From Sphingopyxis sp. (lineage in GTDB: Bacteria; Pseudomonadota; Alphaproteobacteria; Sphingomonadales; Sphingomonadaceae), in assembly GCA_013823985.1 (NCBI GenBank), contig PNNB01000015.1, positions 124,001-188,000 on the forward strand: 64,000 nucleotides of DNA, written 5' to 3'. A model generated the notes under the pieces. The model worked only from the letters and a program-made list of their open reading frames with translations, ran no database searches and had not been told where the DNA came from. A program made the translations under genes and the position numbers. How positions within the stretch are numbered: position 1 is the stretch's first letter; each line of letters begins with the position of its first letter. Below, piece after piece: positions 48,170 to 56,412 of this stretch.

Positions 48170-49075
48170 TTAATGCTTGCGCCCGAAATCTGGCGCATCA
48201 TCATCCTGACCCTGCTCCACAATGGACCGGCGAATATCGCGAGTCCGTGTAAACAGAGCCTCCAGTTCATCACCCTTGTCATAGCGGATCGCCCGTTGCA
48301 GCGCGGAAAGGTCCTCCGAAAACCGCTGGAGCATTTCAAGTACGGCATCCTTGTTCGACAGGAACACATCGCGCCACATGACTGGGTCGCTCGCGGCAAT
48401 GCGGGTAAAATCGCGGAAACCACCGGCAGAATATTTGATGACTTCGCTTTGTGTCACACCCTGCAAATCATCCGCCGTGCCGACGATTGTATAAGCGATC
48501 AAGTGCGGAAGGTGGCTTGTGACCGCAAGGACCATGTCATGGTGCCGTGCGTCCATGATCTCGACCTCAGCACCAAGCCTTTGCCAGAATGTGCGCAGCG
48601 CTTCGACGGCCGCCTCTGGCGCATTATCTCCCGGAGTCAGAATGCACCATCGGCCCTTGAACAGCGTCGCGAAGCCTGCATCCGGGCCACTTTTTTCCGT
48701 ACCTGCTACAGGGTGCGCGGGGATGATGGTGGCGTTGGGCAGCACCGCGCTCAGCGCCTCGGCCACACTTTGCTTGCACGATCCAACGTCGCTCACGACT
48801 GCGCCGACCGGCAAATCCACTGCAAATTCTTCGGCCACAGCGCCCATCGCACCCACGGGCACGCACAAAATGACCAGATCGGCATCGATAACCGCTGCAC
48901 CCACTGTGTCAGTGATGTCATCGCAGATTGCTAGAGCTTGGGCGCGTGCCCGCACGTCAGGATCGGCGTCAAATCCGGTAATGCGTACCGCTGGCATATT
49001 CGCCCGCACAGCCCGCGCAACTGACGAACCGATAAGGCCGAGACCAACGACAGTCAGACGCGCAAAGGGCAGCAT
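48170..49075 (-). CDS. tyrC: Prephenate/arogenate dehydrogenase
   Basis: 301 residues of the TyrA family, for tyrosine synthesis. The NAD(P)-binding motif is VVGLGLIGSSVARAVR at the N terminus. VVSDVGSCKQSVAEAL and IIPAHPVAGTEKSGPDAGFA contain conserved catalytic residues including the His, and AVTSHLPHLIAYTIVG follows. No chorismate mutase or ACT domain is attached. Substrate preference (prephenate or arogenate) cannot be told. Its ATG overlaps the hisC stop by one base (TGATG). A longer upstream frame is inside hisC and was rejected. Confidence 0.92.
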   Translation of the reverse strand: MLPFARLTVVGLGLIGSSVARAVRANMPAVRITGFDADPDVRARAQALAICDDITDTVGAAVIDADLVILCVPVGAMGAVAEEFAVDLPVGAVVSDVGSCKQSVAEALSAVLPNATIIPAHPVAGTEKSGPDAGFATLFKGRWCILTPGDNAPEAAVEALRTFWQRLGAEVEIMDARHHDMVLAVTSHLPHLIAYTIVGTADDLQGVTQSEVIKYSAGGFRDFTRIAASDPVMWRDVFLSNKDAVLEMLQRFSEDLSALQRAIRYDKGDELEALFTRTRDIRRSIVEQGQDDDAPDFGRKH

Positions 49076-50172
49076 CAGCCTTTTGTCTCCAATATGGTGC
49101 GCAGCGCTTGAACGAGCCCACGGTTTTCCTCTTCGGTGCCGATGGTAATACGCAGCCCGTTGCCGAGTCCCTGCCCGGGCAACCACCGGACAATATAGCC
49201 CGCATCCATGAGCGCCTTGTAAACGGTTTCCGCGCTGACCTTGCCTTCGAACATGACCATCAGGAAATTCGCCCAGGACGGGACTGCTTTCAAACCGTGA
49301 TTTGAAAGGGACGCAATCTCGTTTGCCATCCAATCGCGCCATTCACGGTTATGTGCGCGGCTGTGTTCGACAAATGCCGTATCGGATAACGCCGCTATGG
49401 CTGCAGCTTGTCCGGCAGCGGTCACGTTGAATGGCGCGCGGATCCGGTTCATCGTCTCGATTAGGTGCGGCTGGCCATAAGCCCAACCGATACGCTCGGC
49501 TGCTAACCCAAATATTTTGGAAAATGTCCGAGTGATGAGGACATTGCCATGCTGGCGGGCCAGATTGAACGCGGCGGGGCCGTCATCTTCCAAATATTCG
49601 CCATAGGCTTGGTCTAACACCAGAACGCAGTCCGAAGGCAGGCCGGCATGCAAACGGACCATTTCCGCGTCGTTGCAATAGGTGCCCGTCGGATTATTTG
49701 GGTTGGCGACAAATACAACGCGCGTCCGCTCGTTGACCAGTGCCAGAAGTGCGTCGACATCCGTGCCATAATCGAGGTCGGGTGCGACGACCACTGTCGC
49801 GGCGCATTTCCGGGCGGCAATATCGTAAACGGAAAAACCATAGCGGACGTAGATGATTTCATCCCCTGCCCCGGCATATCCCATCGCGGCCAGATTCAGC
49901 AGTTCGTCGGAACCGGTGCCGCAGACAATCCTGTCGCTTTCAAGATGATAATGTGCACCCAGCGCTTCCCGCAAAGCATTGCTACCGGGATCGGGGTAGC
50001 GGGCCAGCGATGATTTGGCATCGACAAGCGCCGCCGTTGCTTCCTCGCTGCATCCCAACGGATTCTCATTGGCCGATAGCTTGATCAAAACGCGTCCATC
50101 GTCCGACTTCGCTTTACCGGGGGTATAGGCGTGGATGGCATTGATCCACGGTTTGGCTTCTGGGTTGCTCAT
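49075..50172 (-). CDS. hisC: Histidinol-phosphate / aromatic aminotransferase
   Basis: PLP-dependent class I/II aminotransferase, 365 residues. It starts [20 protein letters not shown] after Met and has [10 protein letters not shown]. The PLP lysine is in [18 protein letters not shown]. HisC acts in histidine synthesis, but HisC enzymes next to tyrC often also transaminate prephenate or phenylpyruvates. That double role is inference. Earlier in-frame Met codons reach the spacer to metX and look non-coding. Confidence 0.9.
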   Translation of the reverse strand: MSNPEAKPWINAIHAYTPGKAKSDDGRVLIKLSANENPLGCSEEATAALVDAKSSLARYPDPGSNALREALGAHYHLESDRIVCGTGSDELLNLAAMGYAGAGDEIIYVRYGFSVYDIAARKCAATVVVAPDLDYGTDVDALLALVNERTRVVFVANPNNPTGTYCNDAEMVRLHAGLPSDCVLVLDQAYGEYLEDDGPAAFNLARQHGNVLITRTFSKIFGLAAERIGWAYGQPHLIETMNRIRAPFNVTAAGQAAAIAALSDTAFVEHSRAHNREWRDWMANEIASLSNHGLKAVPSWANFLMVMFEGKVSAETVYKALMDAGYIVRWLPGQGLGNGLRITIGTEEENRGLVQALRTILETKG

Positions 50173-50322
50173 GCGCGCCGCCATAGACGTGGCAACGCGG
50201 GAGCGCAACGCCCAGCCAGTTGGATCGAAAATTGGCGGACACGTGGCCCCAAATGGAATTTGTCCCGTGGAAAAGTACAGATATATTGTTGTCACCGGTA
50301 TTTACGCTGATATGGCAACCTC
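50173..50322. other. Divergent hisC-metX spacer
   Basis: 150 bp with the promoters of hisC-tyrC and metX-metW. It was searched by eye for SAM riboswitch features because metX lies downstream; no SAM-II consensus was recognised. Two CACGTGGC/ACGTGGC-like copies (about 50187-50193 and 50241-50248) are the only repeat noticed. Confidence 0.4.
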
Positions 50323-51459
50323 ATGCATGGGGATGAGCGTTTCGGACTCGATAGGAAGATTCGCCTGCTGGGACCAGTCAAGCTGGACAGTGGTGCTGAA
50401 TTCGCGCCGGTTGACTTTGCGTACGAAACCTACGGCACTTTGAATGCGGACAAGTCCAACGCTGTTCTGATCTGCCACGCCCTTACCGGTGACCAATATG
50501 TCGCCTCCAAACATCCGATCACGGGCAAAGATGGCTGGTGGACTCGCATGGTCGGACCGGGAAAGCCCATCGATCCTGCTCGTCATTGCATCATCAGCAT
50601 CAACGTCATGGGCAGTTGCATGGGCTCATCCGGTCCAGCCAGTATCGACCCTTCAACTGGCAGCCCTTATGGAATGGCGTTTCCGGTCATCACCATTGGT
50701 GACATGGTGCGCGCACAAGCCATTTTGCTTGACCATCTCGGTATCGGGACATTGTCGGCTGTTGTTGGTGGATCGATGGGAGGGATGCAGGCACTCAGCT
50801 GGGCCGCTCTCTATCCGGAACGCGTTCGGTCTGCTGTTATCATAGCATCAACGGCACGTCATTCCGCGCAGAACATTGCCTTTCACGAGGTGGGACGCCA
50901 AGCCATCATGGCTGATCCGCGCTGGAACAATGGCGCTTATTACGGACGTGAAGCACCGGCATCGGGTCTCGCCGTCGCGCGTATGGCCGCACATATCACC
51001 TATTTGTCCGAAGCCGGTTTGACTGAAAAATTCGGGCGCCGCCTACAAAATCGGCCTGACGGAACAATGGGCTCGAAGAGCTTCGGTTTTGACGCCGACT
51101 TCCAGGTCGAAAGTTATTTGCGCTATCAAGGTCTAAGTTTCGTGGACCGCTTCGATGCCAATTCCTACCTCTACATCACCCGCGCAATGGACTATTTCGA
51201 TCTGGCGGAACCATATGATGGCGTACTGGCCAAGGCTTTTGTCGCCACCAATTCCCGTTTCTGCCTGATCAGTTTTGACAGCGACTGGCTTTACCCGACA
51301 TCGGAATCGCGCCGCATAGTCCATGCCCTGAATGCCGCAGGTGCAGCTGCGAGTTTTGTCGAACTGTCGAGCCCCTTCGGGCATGACAGCTTCCTGCTCG
51401 ACGCGCCCGAAATGAATCGGATTGTCGACGGATTTTTGCGTGCAGGGGAAAATCTGTGA
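50323..51459 (+). CDS. metX: Homoserine O-acetyltransferase
   Basis: Alpha/beta-hydrolase-fold acyltransferase of methionine synthesis, 378 residues. The nucleophile elbow GGSMGG has Ser151. [20 protein letters not shown] gives the oxyanion region, and GHDSFLLD near the end holds the catalytic His. Whether acetyl- or succinyl-CoA is used is not certain from sequence. It overlaps metW (GTGA), as in many alphaproteobacteria. Confidence 0.93.
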   Translation: MHGDERFGLDRKIRLLGPVKLDSGAEFAPVDFAYETYGTLNADKSNAVLICHALTGDQYVASKHPITGKDGWWTRMVGPGKPIDPARHCIISINVMGSCMGSSGPASIDPSTGSPYGMAFPVITIGDMVRAQAILLDHLGIGTLSAVVGGSMGGMQALSWAALYPERVRSAVIIASTARHSAQNIAFHEVGRQAIMADPRWNNGAYYGREAPASGLAVARMAAHITYLSEAGLTEKFGRRLQNRPDGTMGSKSFGFDADFQVESYLRYQGLSFVDRFDANSYLYITRAMDYFDLAEPYDGVLAKAFVATNSRFCLISFDSDWLYPTSESRRIVHALNAAGAAASFVELSSPFGHDSFLLDAPEMNRIVDGFLRAGENL

Positions 51460-52049
51460 CGACGCTGCGGTCCGATCTTGCCATAATTGCCCGCAATGTA
51501 CGTGCAGGTTCACGCATCCTCGATGTCGGCTGCGGCGACGGACAGTTGATGGCAGCCTTGCGCGATCATAAGCAGGTAGACGCCCGCGGGCTGGAGATTG
51601 ATCCGGTCAATGTCGCAACCGCGGTGTCGCGCGGCTTATCGGTGGTGCAAGGGGACGCCGACAGCGATCTGGTTGATTATCCCGATGGTTGCTTCGACTA
51701 TGTCATTCTCAGCCAGACGTTGCAAACTACGCGCCGGCCGGATTTTGTTCTCGATCATATGCTGCGTATCGGAAAGCAGGCTTTTGTTTCCTTTCCCAAC
51801 TTCGCCCAATGGCGGATCCGGATGGCGCATATGTTTGGCGGCCAGATGCCGGTGACCGAACAGCTTCCTCACCGCTGGTATGACACGCCAAATATCCACC
51901 ATGTGACGATCGATGACTTTCGAAGTTTCCTGAAAGATCACGGCGTGGAGATCGAAGGGCAATGGTTCCTGTCCGGCAATAAACCACGCAAGCAGGCGCT
52001 GGCCAATTTGATGGCAGAACATGCAGTTTTCCTCCTTCGTCGGGGGTAG
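51456..52049 (+). CDS. metW: Methionine biosynthesis protein MetW
   Basis: 197 residues with a GTG start overlapping the metX stop. It has a class I methyltransferase-like fold: [39 protein letters not shown], and [20 protein letters not shown], the last typical of MetW. MetW stimulates MetX activity in several bacteria. A methyltransferase activity is not established. Confidence 0.92.
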   Translation: MTTLRSDLAIIARNVRAGSRILDVGCGDGQLMAALRDHKQVDARGLEIDPVNVATAVSRGLSVVQGDADSDLVDYPDGCFDYVILSQTLQTTRRPDFVLDHMLRIGKQAFVSFPNFAQWRIRMAHMFGGQMPVTEQLPHRWYDTPNIHHVTIDDFRSFLKDHGVEIEGQWFLSGNKPRKQALANLMAEHAVFLLRRG

Positions 52050-52096
52050 CTGAACGACGCTCAGCACGATGGGTTGTCGACCATGAATCAGGTGGT

Positions 52097-52125
52097 GTCG
52101 GTTATTTGACAGTCGGACTTTTGAC
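52097..52125 (+). promoter_or_regulatory. Tandem candidate activator sites upstream of flgB
   Basis: Two direct copies, 15 bp apart: GTCGG-TTAT-TTGAC (52097-52110) and GTCGG-ACTT-TTGAC (52112-52125), 11 of 14 bases identical. They begin 80 and 65 bp before the -24 GG of the flgB sigma-54 promoter. A related copy precedes fliE. Likely binding sites for the sigma-54 activator at 62057, by inference. Confidence 0.45.
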
Positions 52126-52175
52126 ACCGGCCCAAAACGGCTTAACCGTCTAAATTACTTACATAATCTTCAAAT

Positions 52176-52191
52176 TGGCACGGCAATTGCT
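52176..52191 (+). promoter_or_regulatory. Sigma-54 promoter of the flgB operon
   Basis: TGGCACG-GCAA-TTGCT with GG at 52177-52178 and GC at 52189-52190, the same spacing and nearly the same sequence as the fliE promoter. The flgB ATG is 51 bp downstream. Confidence 0.88.
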
Positions 52192-52241
52192 CTACTTCCA
52201 TCGTGCGCACCTGTTTGGTGCACCGACGAAAGGAAACGGTC

Positions 52242-52583
52242 ATGCCGTCATTGGACAATATGTTTGGCATCCATGCCACCGCCCTAAAGCTGCGCGAACA
52301 GCGTATGTCGATGCTCGCCTCGAACATCGCAAACGCCGCTACCCCCGGCTACAAGGCACGCGACATCGAGTTTTCGTCCGCTCTGAAACTGGCGGAACAG
52401 GGGCAATCCCCTGAAACCGCGATCCAGTATCGCATTCCCGTCCAGCCTTCTCTGGACGGAAACACCGTCGAACTGGCCACCGAACAAACCGCGTTTGCGG
52501 AAAACGCGCTCGCCTACCGGTCGAGCCTTTCCTTCTTGCAAGGCCGCATCGGCACGCTGACCCGCGCGCTGAAGGGAGAATAA
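52242..52583 (+). CDS. flgB: Flagellar proximal rod protein FlgB
   Basis: 113 residues. ATALKLREQRMSMLASNIAN followed by AATPGYKARDIEF is the flagellar rod signature. The ATG at 52242 (after GAAAGGA) was chosen over one 13 codons upstream that lies close to the sigma-54 promoter. First gene of the flg operon, 2 bp before flgC. Confidence 0.94.
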   Translation: MPSLDNMFGIHATALKLREQRMSMLASNIANAATPGYKARDIEFSSALKLAEQGQSPETAIQYRIPVQPSLDGNTVELATEQTAFAENALAYRSSLSFLQGRIGTLTRALKGE

Positions 52584-52585
52584 GA

Positions 52586-52990
52586 ATGGCCGAAAATCTC
52601 TCCATTTTCGATATCAGCGGACGGGCCATGTCCGCACAGCTTGTGCGCCTGAACACCACCGCATCCAATCTTGCCAATGCCGGAACCGTATCGGGCAGCG
52701 AAGGCACCGCCTTTCGTTCGATGAAGCCGGTGTTTCGCACCGTGATGGGCGAAGCAGGCAAAGCCACTGTGCAGGTCGATCGCATCGACAGCAGCAAAAG
52801 TGCGCCGGTCAAACGCTATGAACCCGACCATCCGCTGGCCGATAAAGACGGCAATGTCTGGGAAGCCGCCGTCGATAGTGCAGCCGAAATGGTCGAAATG
52901 CTCGAAACATCACGCCAATATCAAAACAACGTGCAGGTCCTTGCAACCGCCAAGGGTCTGATCAGCGAAACCTTGCGGTTAGGACAATAA
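52586..52990 (+). CDS. flgC: Flagellar proximal rod protein FlgC
   Basis: 134 residues, normal size. LVRLNTTASNLANAGTVSGS is the N-terminal rod motif, and DSAAEMVEMLETSRQYQNNV near the end is the C-terminal one. Two bases separate it from flgD. Confidence 0.95.
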   Translation: MAENLSIFDISGRAMSAQLVRLNTTASNLANAGTVSGSEGTAFRSMKPVFRTVMGEAGKATVQVDRIDSSKSAPVKRYEPDHPLADKDGNVWEAAVDSAAEMVEMLETSRQYQNNVQVLATAKGLISETLRLGQ

Positions 52991-52992
52991 TC

Positions 52993-53307
52993 ATGACGAG
53001 CTTATCTGCTGTAAACTCCCGGAACCTGCCGGTCCTGTCTAAGGACATGGCAGAGAAAAAACTGGGCCAAAATGATTTCCTGCGCCTAATGACCACACAG
53101 TTGAAGGAACAGGATCCGTTCAACCCCGTCGATAACCAGGCAATGGTTGCGCAGATGGCGCAATTTTCAAGTGTTGCCGGGATTTCCGAGATGAATACGT
53201 CGCTGAAATCCATTTCCGAACAGATTTCAGCGCAGACCGAGCTGTTAGCCAACATCAAGGCGTCCACCACCCCCGCAACCACTGCGGCAACTAACCAGGG
53301 AGTTTAA
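52993..53307 (+). CDS. flgD: Short FlgD, hook cap assembly protein
   Basis: 104 residues. The conserved N-terminal part is complete: LGQNDFLRLMTTQLKEQDPF plus NPVDNQAMVAQMAQFSSVAG. The C-terminal Ig/FnIII-like domains of the usual 220-residue FlgD are absent; the protein ends in TTPATTAATNQGV. No frameshift or remnant is seen, because flgE starts 3 bp later. Short forms exist in some alphaproteobacteria. Confidence 0.9.
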   Translation: MTSLSAVNSRNLPVLSKDMAEKKLGQNDFLRLMTTQLKEQDPFNPVDNQAMVAQMAQFSSVAGISEMNTSLKSISEQISAQTELLANIKASTTPATTAATNQGV

Positions 53308-53310
53308 CCC

Positions 53311-54138
53311 ATGTCTTTCTACACTTCGCTATCTGGCCTGAAGGGTGCCCAAACCGACCTTTCGGTTATCTCGAACAACCTTGCCAACGTCGGGTCGACC
53401 GGTTTCAAGAAAAGCCGTGCCCAATTTGGTGACCTTTTCGCCAGCGCGCCCACCCAAACCACCAAGATGATCGCAGGGCAAGGCACCCGCTTGAACGCCG
53501 TCGTCCAGCAATTCACCCAAGGTACGTTGGAGGCATCGGACAAAACGCTCGATCTGGCTATTGCCGGCGAAGGCTTTTTCGTATCGCGTGGCGATCCCCC
53601 CCGGGCAGCCGTAACCTACACCCGCAACGGTGCGTTTCAGGTGAATGCGAACCGGCAGGTCGTGGACACGATTGGCTCGACCTTACAGTTACTGCCCGTT
53701 GATGCGGCAGGGAATGTGACCTCCACCGCCCTTTCGAGTGCCTTTGACTTCGTTTTGCCCGCCAATGCGCCGGGCAACCCGACGGTCGCTCTGGTGAACG
53801 TATCAGTCGGGATCGATGGACTAGTGACCGCCACCTATGCCGACGGTTCCGATGAAATATTGGGCAAGGTCGCAATGGCCAGCTTTACAGCGCAGGAAGG
53901 CTTGCGTCCGGTCGGTGACAGCCATTGGCAGTCGACCGGTGACAGCGGCGCGCCCGCCATTGATGCAGCGACAAACGGCCCGCTTGGCACCATTCGTTCA
54001 GGTGCTCTCGAACGCGCCAACGTTGACGTGACCGAAGAATTGGTCGCGCTGATTTCGGCGCAACGCAACTTCCAGGCGAATGCCAAGGCGATCGAAACAG
54101 CGTCCAACATGACGCAGGCCATCGTGAGCATCCGTTGA
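53311..54138 (+). CDS. flgE: Flagellar hook protein FlgE (short form)
   Basis: 275 residues. It starts MSFYTSLSGLKGAQTDLSVI with SNNLANVGSTGFKKSRAQFGD, the FlgE signature. The C terminus has SGALERANVDVTEELVALIS and AQRNFQANAKAIETAS. Salmonella FlgE is about 400 residues, so the central D2 domain is mostly missing here and the size is close to FlgG (262). The position after flgD and the FKKSRAQF motif favour FlgE over a rod protein. Confidence 0.88.
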   Translation: MSFYTSLSGLKGAQTDLSVISNNLANVGSTGFKKSRAQFGDLFASAPTQTTKMIAGQGTRLNAVVQQFTQGTLEASDKTLDLAIAGEGFFVSRGDPPRAAVTYTRNGAFQVNANRQVVDTIGSTLQLLPVDAAGNVTSTALSSAFDFVLPANAPGNPTVALVNVSVGIDGLVTATYADGSDEILGKVAMASFTAQEGLRPVGDSHWQSTGDSGAPAIDAATNGPLGTIRSGALERANVDVTEELVALISAQRNFQANAKAIETASNMTQAIVSIR

Positions 54139-54157
54139 TTTTTTGTCTCCCCGAGAT

Positions 54158-54186
54158 CGTCATCCTGAACCTGTTTCAGGATGACG
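54158..54186. repeat. Palindrome in the flgE-flgF spacer
   Basis: Exact 11-bp inverted repeat CGTCATCCTGA and TCAGGATGACG around ACCTGTT. The T run (54140-54145) lies on the 5' side for the plus strand and no U tract follows, so it is not a terminator for the flg operon. Palindromes of this type are widespread between genes in Sphingomonadales genomes, from general knowledge. It may affect flgE mRNA 3' stability. Confidence 0.7.
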
Positions 54187-54209
54187 AACATGGGACGAAA
54201 GGCTGAACC

Positions 54210-54953
54210 ATGGACCGTTTGATTTACACCAGTCTGACCGCAATGCGCGGGTCTATGGCTCGCCAGACAGCGATCGCCAACAATCTTGCCAACGCGAATA
54301 CGCCCGGGTTCAAATCCGATTTGGCAGAGGCTCAATCGCTTTGGCTCGATGGACAAAGGCTCGACACACGCGCCTTTGCTTCAGAAGAAGTGCTCGCGGC
54401 GGATATGCATGCAGGCACAGTGGTTTCAACGGGTCGCGATCTCGACATTGCGATGTCGGGCGATTCCATGCTGGCGGTGCAAGCCGAAAATGGCGAGATT
54501 GGCTACACCAAGCGGGGTGACCTTTTACTTTCAGCCAGCGGACTTTTGACCACGGGAGACGGCCGCCCTGTCCAGGGTACGCAAGGCCCTGTCACTCTAC
54601 CCCCAGCCGACAGCATCAACATTGATGAGCAAGGGAATGTCTGGATTGTTCCGCAAGGCGGCGATGCCAGTCAGCCGCAGCAGGTCGACAAATTGCAGAT
54701 TGTAAGCCCCGCAGGCTCCGATGTCGTCAAGGGACTGGATGGCCTGTTCCGCGTGAAGGGTGGCGGGGTCCTACCCGATGATCCCGACGCCCGTATCACC
54801 ACGCGCAGTCTGGAAAGCTCTAATGTCAGCGCCACCGAAGCATTGGTCAAAATGATCGAGGCCAGCCGGTCGTGGGACACGCAACTCAAATTACTCGGCG
54901 ACGCGCGCGATATGGATGCTGCGACCGCCGACCTCATGTCATTGCCGCAATAA
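54210..54953 (+). CDS. flgF: Flagellar proximal rod protein FlgF
   Basis: 247 residues. It begins MDRLIYTSLTAMRGSMARQT with AIANNLANANTPGFKSDLAE, and ends with SLESSNVSATEALVKMIEAS. MDRLIY and single-copy rod layout identify FlgF. It is the only flg gene separated from its upstream neighbour by a real spacer (71 bp). Confidence 0.94.
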   Translation: MDRLIYTSLTAMRGSMARQTAIANNLANANTPGFKSDLAEAQSLWLDGQRLDTRAFASEEVLAADMHAGTVVSTGRDLDIAMSGDSMLAVQAENGEIGYTKRGDLLLSASGLLTTGDGRPVQGTQGPVTLPPADSINIDEQGNVWIVPQGGDASQPQQVDKLQIVSPAGSDVVKGLDGLFRVKGGGVLPDDPDARITTRSLESSNVSATEALVKMIEASRSWDTQLKLLGDARDMDAATADLMSLPQ

Positions 54954-54965
54954 GGAATAAAGACC

Positions 54966-55754
54966 ATGTCAAACGGAGCTCTTCATGTCGCCCGCACAGG
55001 TCTGGATGCGCAAAATATGCGTATGCAGGTTATCGCAAACAATCTGGCCAACGTTAATACCGTCGGCTTCAAAAGAGACCGCGCGAGTTTCGAAACGCTC
55101 GCCTATCAGGCGATGACGGTTGCGGGAGCGGCCTCGTCCGCAGAAAACAAATATGCGATCGGCCTAAATCTGGGCACTGGTGTCCAGGTCAACGGTACAG
55201 CACGGATCGACACGCAAGGTACGCTGACCACCACCGGCAACGGACTTGATGTGGCTATTGAAGGCGCTGGTTATTTTCAGGTCCAGATGCCCGATGGCCG
55301 TATTGGCTATACCCGTGCAGGCGATTTTAGCATGTCTGCTGAAGGCACGCTTGTCACGCCGGACGGCATGCCCGTGCAACCCCAGATCCAGATCCCCGAA
55401 GGCGCCACTTCGGTTTCTATCGGTGCGGATGGCACTGTATCTGCCCAGATTGCTGGACAGGCTGACCTTACCGAAGTTGGCCGTATCGAAATTGCGCGCT
55501 TTGCCAATTCGGCAGGCTTGCAGAATATTGGCAACAACCTGTTGGTCGAAACACCCGCATCGGGCGCACCGCAAGTGGGCGGCGCTGGTGAGGAAGGGCG
55601 TGGTTCGCTGCGCTCGGGTGCTCTGGAAGCCAGCAATGTCAATGTCGTCGAAGAACTGGTCGACATGATCGAAACGCAACGTGCCTATGAGGTCAACAGC
55701 AAGATGATCCAGGCCACAGATGAAATGATGCGCAATGCAACACAGAGCCTCTAA
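54966..55754 (+). CDS. flgG: Flagellar distal rod protein FlgG
   Basis: 262 residues, the normal length. VARTGLDAQNMRMQVIANNL plus ANVNTVGFKRDRASFETLAY at the start, and LEASNVNVVEELVDMIETQR plus AYEVNSKMIQATDEMM at the end, are diagnostic. It overlaps flgH by 20 bp. Confidence 0.96.
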   Translation: MSNGALHVARTGLDAQNMRMQVIANNLANVNTVGFKRDRASFETLAYQAMTVAGAASSAENKYAIGLNLGTGVQVNGTARIDTQGTLTTTGNGLDVAIEGAGYFQVQMPDGRIGYTRAGDFSMSAEGTLVTPDGMPVQPQIQIPEGATSVSIGADGTVSAQIAGQADLTEVGRIEIARFANSAGLQNIGNNLLVETPASGAPQVGGAGEEGRGSLRSGALEASNVNVVEELVDMIETQRAYEVNSKMIQATDEMMRNATQSL

Positions 55755-56412
55755 CCTGCGCTGGCAGCTTGCCTCGGTGCTGACTTTGCTTGTCGCAGCA
55801 ATGCCTGCGACGGCAAAAGAAGCCAAAGTGGTGGAAAGCTTCGCGCCAACAGCTCCGGCCGGTCCGGCGAGCGTTCCGACCAATGGGGCTATTTTCCTCT
55901 CGGAAAATTACAGCCCCTTAACATCCGGCGCGCGCGCCAGCCGTATTGGGGATTTGCTGACCATCGTTCTCGTCGAAAGGATGAGCGCCACAAAAAGCAA
56001 CAGCGCGACCACAGGCCGGACCGGAAGTGTCGGCCTTACGCCGCCTACAACGGGTCCGCTTGGCCTATTTAATCCAAGCGATATAAACATGAGCGGCGAT
56101 CAGTCGTTTAAGGGCAAAGGTGAAGCCTCGCAATCCAATGCCCTGTCCGGAGAAGTAAGTGTGACCGTTGCCGCTATCTATCCCAATGGCACGATGCTGG
56201 TCAAAGGCGAGAAGTTCGTCACGCTGAACCGCGGCGATGAAAAAGTGCAGTTTTCCGGGATCGTCCGCCTTGCCGATATCGGCGTGGACAATCGGGTCCC
56301 TTCCACCCGCGTTGCCGATGCGCGTATCCGCTATACCGGCAAGGGCGAAATCGCCCGCGGCAGCCAGCAGGGCTGGTTGCAGCGCTTCTTCTCCAGAATA
56401 AGTCCATTCTGA
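55735..56412 (+). CDS. flgH: Flagellar L-ring protein FlgH without a lipobox
   Basis: 225 residues. The FlgH domain is clear: RASRIGDLLTIVLVERMSAT, KSNSATTGRTGS and VTVAAIYPNGTMLVKGEKFV plus TLNRGDEKVQFSGIVRLADI. The N terminus (LASVLTLLVAAMPATAKEAK) looks like an ordinary signal peptide. The protein contains no cysteine, whereas FlgH is normally a lipoprotein. Its start lies inside flgG. One-base overlap (TGATG) with flgI. Confidence 0.92.
   Translation: MQHRASNLRWQLASVLTLLVAAMPATAKEAKVVESFAPTAPAGPASVPTNGAIFLSENYSPLTSGARASRIGDLLTIVLVERMSATKSNSATTGRTGSVGLTPPTTGPLGLFNPSDINMSGDQSFKGKGEASQSNALSGEVSVTVAAIYPNGTMLVKGEKFVTLNRGDEKVQFSGIVRLADIGVDNRVPSTRVADARIRYTGKGEIARGSQQGWLQRFFSRISPF

Noticed and set aside
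50173..50322. Possible SAM riboswitch upstream of metX
   Set aside because: No SAM-II consensus or clear pseudoknot pattern could be recognised, and the spacer is shared with divergent hisC.
54158..54186. Palindrome as a terminator ending the flgB-E transcript
   Set aside because: The T run precedes the stem on the coding strand and none follows; flgF has no promoter of its own that could be seen.
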